Origin: Alphaproteobacteria bacterium
GTDB taxonomy: Bacteria; Planctomycetota; Phycisphaerae; UBA1845
NCBI GenBank assembly: GCA_028285105.1
Contig: JANQQE010000024.1
Span: 62,001 to 126,000, forward strand
Length of the DNA: 64,000 bases
Direction of reading: 5' to 3'
Part shown: in pieces, positions 18,047 to 25,784 of the stretch
Layout of the letters: each line of letters begins with the position of its first letter
Position numbering within the stretch: position 1 is the first letter of the stretch
Translations under genes and position numbers: made by a program
Notes under the pieces: model-generated
Databases searched by the model: none
What the model was told of the DNA's origin: nothing
What the model saw: the letters and a program-made list of their open reading frames with translations, nothing else

Positions 18047-18573
18047 TTCAACCAATCAACAGGCACAAATCGCTTGCTTTGGTAACCATGCTCGCATTGG
18101 TCCCCATGGTCATTGTGGTCACCACGGTGTCCGTCATGCTCGTCAGCCGGGTACTGCGTGTGCAGCGTGAGGCGACCTATCGTGTGACCAACACGGAAAA
18201 GGTTGTTCGAATGGTCAATCAGATGCGCAACGACGCAGCCACCGCCCAATCAGTCACACTCGATGCCGACCAAACGCGACTCACCTTCGTTGGAAGCGAC
18301 GACAAAGAACTGTCCGTTTACACCGTTCAAGACAAGACTGTAGTTCGTTCCGCTCAGTCGGTTGGCGACTTCCAATGGACCTTCATCCGCGCTACGGTTG
18401 AACCATCAATCGAGACGATCGAAAACGCCGCACCGGTGGTCTGGTTGCGTTTGGAATATGAAATTGAATTGCAGAAGCGCATCGTCAAAGTCGCTGAGAT
18501 GGCCACGGCAATTCACATTGGCGATCCGTTGGCCAAAACGGAATCGCTCACCACATCGGAGAGCCAACCGTGA
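18043..18573 (+). CDS. Pilin-like membrane-anchored protein of the secretion operon
   Basis: A 176-residue protein with a basic N-terminus (MIQPINRHKS) and one membrane helix (LALVTMLALVPMVIVVTTVS), followed by a soluble domain with RVTNTEKVVRMVNQMRNDAA, the layout of a GspJ-like minor pseudopilin. The classical G/FTxxE processing site is not clear, so it may be a single-pass assembly factor instead. The ATG overlaps the preceding stop by 4 bases, and its own stop overlaps the next GTG. Confidence 0.7.
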   Translation: MIQPINRHKSLALVTMLALVPMVIVVTTVSVMLVSRVLRVQREATYRVTNTEKVVRMVNQMRNDAATAQSVTLDADQTRLTFVGSDDKELSVYTVQDKTVVRSAQSVGDFQWTFIRATVEPSIETIENAAPVVWLRLEYEIELQKRIVKVAEMATAIHIGDPLAKTESLTTSESQP

Positions 18574-18965
18574 CCAACAAAACAAGAAAACCTGCATTGA
18601 CATTGATCATTGTGCTGGCTGTCATGTCGCTGATTGCAGGCGTCGTTGCGGGTTTGACGTACCATTCTGCGGCGATTCATCAACAGATCCGCCGTCAACG
18701 TTTGCAAACCACCGCGCGATTCGCGACACACAGCGTAAGAGAATTGATCCGACAAGGCAGGGCTCAAGTGCCCGCTCCAGGCGAGGCGCAGCCACTCGAA
18801 TTGAATTCCTTTCTGACGGGTGGAGTCAAAGGAACAGGCACGATCGAATGCCCGGCAGATGAAAATTCCGATTCTTGCGAAATTGATATCCGATTGAAGC
18901 TATCCAAGACAGGTGTCAGCCATCGATCGTTGTTTGCCCGCCCGGAAACCCAAACAAGCCCCTGA
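18570..18965 (+). CDS. Small single-pass protein of the secretion operon (GspK-like position)
   Basis: A 131-residue protein with a basic N-terminus (MTNKTRKPA), a membrane helix (LTLIIVLAVMSLIAGVVAGL) and a short outer domain. The N-terminus recalls minor pseudopilins of the GspK type, though it is far shorter than GspK and lacks the usual Glu. GTG at 18570 overlaps the previous stop. It is the last gene of the 14.1-19.0 kb run. The function is inferred from the operon only. Confidence 0.65.
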   Translation: MTNKTRKPALTLIIVLAVMSLIAGVVAGLTYHSAAIHQQIRRQRLQTTARFATHSVRELIRQGRAQVPAPGEAQPLELNSFLTGGVKGTGTIECPADENSDSCEIDIRLKLSKTGVSHRSLFARPETQTSP

Positions 18966-19006
18966 CCCATCGATTCCAACAAGGTAGCCACCTTCTCTTG
19001 AGTACA

Positions 19007-19900
19007 ATGCTTTTGCGCCACTTGGCGTTGTTGTACACTTGGTTTGTGGAAACCGAAGCCGACAAACCGCAACCCAAACCCGATCACTCGCAATTCAATC
19101 GCGGATTGCGCAAGCAAATCAAGAATCGCGTGCTGGTCCTGATAGGAATGCCGTTGCTTTCGTTGGTTGTCGCGTATTGGATCTACGCATCGGGTACAAG
19201 CTACTTTCGCAATACCAATGTTCGGACGTTGGTGGCGGTGGGCATGGCGATCGCGTTGACGCTCATCACGCTCAAATCACTGTTAAGAGATCGGTATCGC
19301 CGCCGAATGCTTAAGCGTATCACCAGTGGACTGTGCCCGAAGTGCGGCTATGATCTTCGACAATCGCCAACTCGCTGTCCGGAATGCGGCGATACCGGAT
19401 TGGACTTATCGGACAATTTTGGCGTCGCACCCGGTCGCGACGCGAACGTCTTTAGAAACGCAATCATCCTGCTTTCGTCGTATTGCCTTTCGCTATTTTT
19501 GATCGCCAATCCGGAAATCGCCGTCGGCATGCGCGTGTCCGCCAACCGGCTTTACGAGGAAGCGATCTTTGCATTGCAGGGTCCGGAGTTCGATTCCGAC
19601 TCGTGGAAAAATGCAAAGGTCATCGATGGTGATCGGACGGTGCGCATGAAGATGGTGAACGACCTGATCGAAAACCAAGTCTGGATGGAGATGTCGCCCG
19701 AGCAACTGAGGGAACTGCTCGGCCCGCCCGACTTATCACCCGAAAACCATGCGGGAAGGCATGCGTACTTCCTGCGAAATGACGAACCTTATTTTTCAGG
19801 CTTTCTGTTTAGGATCAAGAAGCAGTACGTCGTCTTCGAGATGAAAGAAGGGATGGCGCGGTCTGCATACATCCAGAACGACCCAATTCCGTCAAAGTAA
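19007..19900 (+). CDS. Membrane protein with zinc ribbon
   Basis: A protein of about 297 residues. Two membrane helices (LIGMPLLSLVVAYWIYASG and LVAVGMAIALTLITL) come first, then a basic stretch and the zinc ribbon CPKCGYDLRQSPTRCPECG near residue 110, a hallmark of planctomycete membrane proteins. A further helix (IILLSSYCLSLFLIA) leads to a C-terminal domain with VWMEMSPEQLRELLGPPD, which may be an SmpA/OmlA-like or unknown fold. The start is uncertain: TTG 18998, ATG 19007 or GTG 19046. The function is unknown. Confidence 0.72.
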   Translation: MLLRHLALLYTWFVETEADKPQPKPDHSQFNRGLRKQIKNRVLVLIGMPLLSLVVAYWIYASGTSYFRNTNVRTLVAVGMAIALTLITLKSLLRDRYRRRMLKRITSGLCPKCGYDLRQSPTRCPECGDTGLDLSDNFGVAPGRDANVFRNAIILLSSYCLSLFLIANPEIAVGMRVSANRLYEEAIFALQGPEFDSDSWKNAKVIDGDRTVRMKMVNDLIENQVWMEMSPEQLRELLGPPDLSPENHAGRHAYFLRNDEPYFSGFLFRIKKQYVVFEMKEGMARSAYIQNDPIPSK

Positions 19901-19919
19901 TTGACCTTTCTGACATCAA

Positions 19920-21170
19920 CTAATCCGAACGTTTTTGTCCGGCCATGTCCTCGAGGCGTTCCACCAAGCCGACATCCCACGATTCAATATGTCGCGACAT
20001 TTCCGTGAGAATTTTGGATGCGTAGTCCGGACCGTCTGCCAACTGCTCCAATGTGTCGATGATGGTTTCAACCTCATCCTTGCTTCGATTCCATCGCCAA
20101 ACGGTGTACGGGCTTCTTCCGATTCCGATGTAGTTTTCAAACTTCTGCTTGTAGATATTTTTGACCCACGTAGCGACGTTGGTTTCATCCATCGTCAACA
20201 TGATGTCGGTTAGATCCGGCTTGTATTCGCGGAAGTCTGGTCGCGGTAGCGGCTCCCATAGTGGCGGAAAATCGGACTGCTCATGCTTAGACATGAATAC
20301 CAATCCGTCGCCGATCTTTCCTGCCGCCATCATTGAGTCGGTGCGGTATCGACAGTGCTGCTCAGCCTGCGTGAATGGCAGTACCGCCATCCAAATCAAA
20401 ACGCTGGTGATCGCCGTCCGTTTCAACCCGCGCGACATGTTCGTATCCGGCATGGATTCGATGGTCTTCCATTCGGGCGATCGGCGCAGCAATACAATGA
20501 TTACAGCCACGAACCAAATGGGCATAGTCATCGTTCCGAAGAACGCCAGGTCTATCACAGCACGGTTCATGACTTCCGCTCGATCGGACAGGTGGACTCC
20601 GCCCATGATGTGCAAAATAGGAAATGGCGCGAACCCCAAAGCAATCTGCATGGTGAGGTCAGCGAAGAAAATGACTGCAATTGCCGACGCAAATAGGCTT
20701 CCCCCAAAGAACACCATAACGATGCGTATCATCAGAACGACCCGCCAGAATGAAACAATCTTCAGGAACCACAGATTCGCAACGATCGCATCCAGCGGTT
20801 CGAGGAATCGCTCGACCGGAATGGCATAAATCCACGCAAGCGGTGCTGTCATCCAAAACAATGTGAGGAAACGGAGGTATGTCTTGAAGAACCAGTCTGT
20901 TTTCGCCTTGCGACGTTTGGCAATGGCGAACAGCAGGACGAACAGAACGAAAGATGCGAGCAGCGACGCCTCGGCAGATATCAAAATGTGCCAAGGCTCA
21001 GCGATGAGATATTCGGCGTCGTACTCGCGAGCGAATCCTGCCGACAAGGTCAATAAAAACCCAATGAGCAACCCGCGCTTACAACGAGCAATGTCACAGA
21101 TCGCCTGTCGATTGCCGAACAAGAAGCGACCGATGGTTGCAACCGTCACCTTTTGCGGTTTGTTTTCCAT
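19920..21170 (-). CDS. Polytopic membrane protein, function unknown
   Basis: A 416-residue protein with about six membrane helices between residues 30 and 270 (for example LLASFVLFVLLFAIAK, VVLMIRIVMVFFGGSLFASA and IWFVAVIIVLLRR), then a soluble C-terminal domain of about 130 residues. That domain contains DETNVATWVKNIYKQKFENY and an acidic helix near the end. ATG at 21170 is chosen; the open frame upstream belongs to the radical SAM gene, which overlaps it by 25 bases on the same strand, implying coupled translation. I do not recognise a family. Confidence 0.72.
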   Translation of the reverse strand: MENKPQKVTVATIGRFLFGNRQAICDIARCKRGLLIGFLLTLSAGFAREYDAEYLIAEPWHILISAEASLLASFVLFVLLFAIAKRRKAKTDWFFKTYLRFLTLFWMTAPLAWIYAIPVERFLEPLDAIVANLWFLKIVSFWRVVLMIRIVMVFFGGSLFASAIAVIFFADLTMQIALGFAPFPILHIMGGVHLSDRAEVMNRAVIDLAFFGTMTMPIWFVAVIIVLLRRSPEWKTIESMPDTNMSRGLKRTAITSVLIWMAVLPFTQAEQHCRYRTDSMMAAGKIGDGLVFMSKHEQSDFPPLWEPLPRPDFREYKPDLTDIMLTMDETNVATWVKNIYKQKFENYIGIGRSPYTVWRWNRSKDEVETIIDTLEQLADGPDYASKILTEMSRHIESWDVGLVERLEDMAGQKRSD

Positions 21171-22450
21171 ATCTCTCGCTTCCGGTGTTGGCGTCGAGCA
21201 ACTTGGTCTTTGCTGAAGACGTCGGTAAGCAAAGATCGAAAGGATTCTTCCAATTCGGAGACGCTCATGCGATCCGGCTGATAGGTTACGTCGAACAGGG
21301 TGTAGTGTGACCAATCGCGATCTGCAAGTAACCGGCCCTGCGTCTTCAACCGAGCGTACAACACCGTACCGGGAAACGGCGTCAACAGCGTTAACTGGAT
21401 TTCCGCAAGATCGGAGGCAATCAAAAAATCAGCCATCGCATCAATCGACGCTCGCGTTTCGCCATCGCTTCCGACGATGAAGCAACCGATGACTACGATC
21501 CCGTGCGCTTGAATTCCTGCAACCGCATCCATCATTTGCGCTACCTGCGAAGCTTTCGCACCCATTCCACCATGAACGTGAACGAGCGATTCGATACCGA
21601 CAAGTACCTGCACGCATCCCGACGCGGCCAATCGCTTTAGCAGTTGTGGATTCTGACCGATGCGCCAGTCGGCTTCGGTGAAATACTTGACATTGTTGCG
21701 ATCGAATGCATCGAGCAACGCAGCGTGATCGCCGCCACCGGCGAAGGTGTTGTCGTCGGCCAACTCGATGAGACGCGAACCGTTGGTTCGTCGGATCGCT
21801 GCGAGTTCGCGATCGATTCGTTCGATTGGCTTTTGTCGAAACGGTCCCAGCAACCGGCTTGCCCCGCAGAAATCGCAGGCAAATGGACAACCGCGCTGCG
21901 TTTGAACCGTCATCCTTGGGCGCGACCCGGCTGGCAGCAAATCGAATCTTGGCATCGGCGACAACGCTAGATCGAACGGGCGACTTGGACGGTATGCTGG
22001 CTTGAGGCAACCATTGGCCGCATCATCCAGAACTTCAATCCAAACCGGTTCGCCTTCACCAATGACGACTGCGTCGAAATGCTGCCCTGCTTCTTTGGAA
22101 CATGTCGTCGCGTGCAACCCCCCGATGACGACTGGTATGCCGGTTTGTCGAACGCGATCTGCAACCGCGTACGCCTCGCCGATGGAAGCCGTCAGCGCTG
22201 AGAACATTGCAACGGTCGGCTTGGCTTCGATGATGGCTTCCGCATGCGCTGCATGATCGCCATCCGATTCATGATACGACTGCGTCCAGTGTTCGGGCGT
22301 CAAACCGGCAAGCGTAAGCAAACCTAGCGCGGGAAGCTGGGCGATCTCTGCAGCACGTGTGCCGAGACCCGGCAGCGACATACCCAGTTCGCGCATCGAT
22401 TCTTCGCGAACGCGCAAACCTGTAAACGGTACCAGTGCGACGTGGGGCAT
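21146..22450 (-). CDS. B12-binding radical SAM protein
   Basis: A 434-residue protein with an N-terminal cobalamin-binding type domain (about residues 60-150, with VVIGGLHATTCSKEAG and VIGEGEPVW) and a radical SAM domain whose cluster motif is RGCPFACDFCGA (C188, C192, C195). A Gly-rich IELADDNTFAGGGDH lies further on. Relatives include methyltransferases and ring-forming enzymes; the substrate is unknown. ATG at 22450 with AAGGA 8 bases upstream is preferred to the ATG three codons earlier. The membrane protein gene overlaps its 3' end. Confidence 0.87.
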   Translation of the reverse strand: MPHVALVPFTGLRVREESMRELGMSLPGLGTRAAEIAQLPALGLLTLAGLTPEHWTQSYHESDGDHAAHAEAIIEAKPTVAMFSALTASIGEAYAVADRVRQTGIPVVIGGLHATTCSKEAGQHFDAVVIGEGEPVWIEVLDDAANGCLKPAYRPSRPFDLALSPMPRFDLLPAGSRPRMTVQTQRGCPFACDFCGASRLLGPFRQKPIERIDRELAAIRRTNGSRLIELADDNTFAGGGDHAALLDAFDRNNVKYFTEADWRIGQNPQLLKRLAASGCVQVLVGIESLVHVHGGMGAKASQVAQMMDAVAGIQAHGIVVIGCFIVGSDGETRASIDAMADFLIASDLAEIQLTLLTPFPGTVLYARLKTQGRLLADRDWSHYTLFDVTYQPDRMSVSELEESFRSLLTDVFSKDQVARRQHRKREIWKTNRKR

Positions 22451-22655
22451 CGCGATCATCCTTCATCAATTTTCAAAGACGGTGTATCAGCAGTTCTATC
22501 TTAGAACTCGTCGCCTTCCGAATTCCCGATTTACTTGTCGCAACTTGCACGCTGCGGTACGCTGTCGTTTTGCCGTCAGAATTGCTTGAGATTCATGCGG
22601 CGAGTGAGATTGTCGAATTCGATCGTCACTTGTCGATTGGAGGAGGAATCATTTT

Positions 22656-23222
22656 ATGAATCGGTCCAGACTATTGTGCGTACTTCTTCCCACGATCGGG
22701 TTGGGGCTGGTGTTGAGCGGTTGCAGCCGGCGTCGAGACGTGACCGTTTATGAACAGGTTTCGCCTGGACATGTCTGTTCCCGCAACTGCCTCGACCACC
22801 ACTATGTGGACGACCGCGTGATCTTCATTGATGGGCATCGTCATTCTCGACACTGCGGCCACTACTGGGACGGACGTCATTGGCGTATGAACCGTGCCGC
22901 TCGCCTTAATCCGCGCCCCTATCGCAGCGCACCGATTCGCCTGAGAGATCGGCACGGGCAATATCACCGACCGAAACCGCGATACCGAGACCGCGACGAA
23001 TATCGAAGAAATCGCCGCAACCGAAACGATCGCCGAATCAGGAACACGAGACGGGATCGCGATGATCGACACAGGGACAATCGCAGCATGATCAACCGCA
23101 ATGACCGGCGAGATATACAACGCGACAGACGAGACGAACGGCGGGTGCTACAAAGTCGCCGTCAGCCGATTGAAAAGAACCAAAGTAATATGCGGCAGAA
23201 ACGGTCGTCCAATCGTGACTAG
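22656..23222 (+). CDS. Arg-rich small lipoprotein
   Basis: A 188-residue lipoprotein: signal LLCVLLPTIGLGLVLSGC with the lipobox LVLSGC. Residues 35-80 are rich in His and Cys (for example RHSRHCGHYWDGRHW), which could bind metal. From about residue 80 onward the chain is dominated by Arg, Asp and Asn (RDRDEYRRNRRNRNDRR) and is probably disordered. GGAGGAATC lies upstream of the ATG. Similar Arg-rich tails occur in small planctomycete envelope lipoproteins, but I do not recognise a family. Confidence 0.72.
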   Translation: MNRSRLLCVLLPTIGLGLVLSGCSRRRDVTVYEQVSPGHVCSRNCLDHHYVDDRVIFIDGHRHSRHCGHYWDGRHWRMNRAARLNPRPYRSAPIRLRDRHGQYHRPKPRYRDRDEYRRNRRNRNDRRIRNTRRDRDDRHRDNRSMINRNDRRDIQRDRRDERRVLQSRRQPIEKNQSNMRQKRSSNRD

Positions 23223-23268
23223 TTGGGGATCGTGATAGTTGGGGACTGCAACAATTGGGGACTGTGAC
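23221..23268. repeat. Three tandem 16-base units
   Basis: AGTTGGGGATCGTGAT, AGTTGGGGACTGCAAC and AATTGGGGACTGTGAC lie end to end just after the lipoprotein stop, between two convergent genes. The core TTGGGGA is identical in all three. Confidence 0.75.
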
Positions 23269-23301
23269 AAGACGGTCTTCAACCCGCCAACATTTGAATG
23301 C

Positions 23302-25542
23302 CTACGCAGTAGGAGTTGAAGCGCCCTCTCGCTGCGTAGGTGTTTCCTCAACCGGTTTCTCGAAACCCAGCGCGTATTCAACCCCCTCTGCAATTTGTGC
23401 CAACTCACCCATCACGCGAATGTACAGCGACTGAAGGTTATCGACGGCCATGTCAGCCACACTGCTGATCGCATAGATCTGGTCGCGTGGCGGTACTTTG
23501 CCAACGGCGTATTCAGCCAGCGAGATCCGCCCGTCGGCATGGGTGAAAGGATATTTGTTGTCACTCAATGTGACCATCAAATCGGACAGCGCCGCGTGTT
23601 GTCGCGCAGCGATTCGCGTTGCAGGTGACGCCAAGTCTTCTTCCCAAGTCTGCGAATCTTCACTGATGACATTCAACATCACTCGAAGCGTCAGTTGCTC
23701 ATCGCGGATTCTGTCCAGGGTGGAGCGTGTGCGATAGATAACAGCCGACGTTTCCACGAGCGATCGGGCTTGAGCTTCGAGTCGCTTCCATTGCTTAACG
23801 CGCTGGGTCACCGACGGGCTGGAAATCATTCCGATCGCCGATTCCAACCGAAGCTTGATGACGGCTTCTATCTTTTCGATCTTCTGTGCGGAATCGCGTA
23901 ACACCAATTGTGCCTGCGCTCTTTCGCCGGCGACGTCTTTGATCGACTTCGATTTGAGATCGAACACAGACGGATTGAGTTTCAGGTCATGTTTGGCGAG
24001 CGTCTCCAGCGCTTTCGTTGAAACGACCGCCTCGGCTGCAACCCGGTGGGAATCGTACAACTTTGCGATCATCGGCATCCCCTGGGCCATCGCCGCTCGG
24101 GCCCGCTTGATCTGCTTTACGTTGTCGTCGTTACCCTCTTTGAGCGTTTTTGAAAACGGGTCGATGCGCAACGGACGAAGAATCGAAAGTGCCCCACCAT
24201 AATAGCGCTGCGACGACTTCTTGCCGCGGATCGCTTTCTTTCGCCGATCAATCAACGCTTCCGTCGGGATCAGATTGGATGGCTTGATCGAAGGCCCGAC
24301 GAGGTCCTGGTAATAGGCGAACGTTGCCGCTTTGCACAACCCCTCGAATTGGCTGAACAACTCGCTGGGCTGAGCATCGACATCAAATACAGGCTCTGCA
24401 GCTTCTTTGTCGGCTTTTCGTATTCGGGCGGTCGTGGATGGGTGCGTGTGAAACAACCCGGTTTTCTGTTTGTCGCTGTGTTCGCGCAACGCAGCGCGCA
24501 TTTCATCGGGAATGTCCTGACTCTTCGCAGCCAAGGCCACCGGGTAATTATCCGGCAGTTTGCCATCTTTCCAAAGCTCGCCCATTTCAGAGTAGAGCGC
24601 CTGCCCCGCGACATTAAGTTCGTTCAACCTGTGGCTGGTCTGTTTGAACACTTCGCTACCGACGAGTCGAATTTCATGTTTGTCGGCATCGTATTCCATC
24701 TGCCGCAAGAGCGCACAACTGACAGCCTGCCCGACAATCATGAGCAGCCACAGTATTTTTCGGGTGATCCACACGAAAAGCCTTGCCAGCATGAGGATGA
24801 TCGATATCCAACCGTTGTCGTTCTTCGACGTCTCGATCAGCCAATCGTCCCAGTTGTCACGCTCATACACGACCCGAACAAACCAATGGTTCACCGACAT
24901 GATGACGCTGGATAGACGCATCCCCAACCCTTGAGCGAAGTGCCCGAACTCGTGGGCCAAGACACCTGCGAATTCGTTGAGCGTCAAACCAGTCAAGAGC
25001 GGCGCACCGATTGTCAGAACCAAATCGCCCGGAAGTAGCATGCTGAGCCAATCGCGGCGGAACCGCGCGCTGGCATTGACCTGGCAATCGATGTCAATTC
25101 GTTTCGGCCTCGGCGCGCCGACGGATGCACACACGCGATCTACAAATTCGAAGATGATCGGGTCGTTCGATCTCACCAGCGACATTCGCTTGTCGCGGCG
25201 GCCGGTCCTGGCAAACAAGGGTTTGATCATAAACGCAATGAGTACGACACCCACGACGATGGGCATGACGTACAGTAGAAGATATTTGGTTAACCTCGCT
25301 CGACCTGAACCACCGGTCATCGTTGACATCGACATCCAGTCATGTGTTGCGTGGTAATAGGTTGCGTAACTCACGCCACCGATGATGCCCACATACACGA
25401 AAGGCAAGAGCACCATGAACAGCGCCACGATCGCAAGGGCGGCGACATAAAACGGCGATTTCCATACGCGCTTGATGCGCCCCTTGAATCCTTCCAACGC
25501 GCGATGGTTCAACGTTGGCGGCTGACTGGGTTGCTTGCTCAT
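23302..25542 (-). CDS. M48 family membrane zinc metallopeptidase
   Basis: A 746-residue protein with N-terminal membrane helices (near residues 32-58 and 87-106), then an M48 peptidase domain with the zinc motif HEFGH (residues 197-201) and the third ligand in MEYDADKHE (E283). More helices follow the HEFGH motif. The long C-terminal part is helical and rich in charged residues, with no recognised domain. M48 enzymes of this size act at the membrane in protein quality control or processing. No close partner gene is seen. Confidence 0.88.
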   Translation of the reverse strand: MSKQPSQPPTLNHRALEGFKGRIKRVWKSPFYVAALAIVALFMVLLPFVYVGIIGGVSYATYYHATHDWMSMSTMTGGSGRARLTKYLLLYVMPIVVGVVLIAFMIKPLFARTGRRDKRMSLVRSNDPIIFEFVDRVCASVGAPRPKRIDIDCQVNASARFRRDWLSMLLPGDLVLTIGAPLLTGLTLNEFAGVLAHEFGHFAQGLGMRLSSVIMSVNHWFVRVVYERDNWDDWLIETSKNDNGWISIILMLARLFVWITRKILWLLMIVGQAVSCALLRQMEYDADKHEIRLVGSEVFKQTSHRLNELNVAGQALYSEMGELWKDGKLPDNYPVALAAKSQDIPDEMRAALREHSDKQKTGLFHTHPSTTARIRKADKEAAEPVFDVDAQPSELFSQFEGLCKAATFAYYQDLVGPSIKPSNLIPTEALIDRRKKAIRGKKSSQRYYGGALSILRPLRIDPFSKTLKEGNDDNVKQIKRARAAMAQGMPMIAKLYDSHRVAAEAVVSTKALETLAKHDLKLNPSVFDLKSKSIKDVAGERAQAQLVLRDSAQKIEKIEAVIKLRLESAIGMISSPSVTQRVKQWKRLEAQARSLVETSAVIYRTRSTLDRIRDEQLTLRVMLNVISEDSQTWEEDLASPATRIAARQHAALSDLMVTLSDNKYPFTHADGRISLAEYAVGKVPPRDQIYAISSVADMAVDNLQSLYIRVMGELAQIAEGVEYALGFEKPVEETPTQREGASTPTA

Positions 25543-25784
25543 GTGTTGGCCCGCATCTTGAAGTGGGTATGCCTCAAATCACTACGAAGCGTTCATCTTA
25601 GTACATACCAGCGTGTGAAAAAAGCAGTAAGCGCAGGAAGCGCCGATCAATGAAATATCAGTTCCAGCCCGGTGTCGATTTCTGTCTGCGTCACTTGTGT
25701 TGATGACGCCATTTATCGAGAATACCCCAATGAATCATCACAAACATTCCGGGGAGAAGTGTCATTAAGAAATACCGAATTGCA

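Noticed and set aside
25730..25768. Short frame from ATG 25730 as a leader peptide
   Set aside because: Only 12 codons, with no stalling or amino-acid signature; more likely part of the start-site ambiguity of the S9 peptidase.
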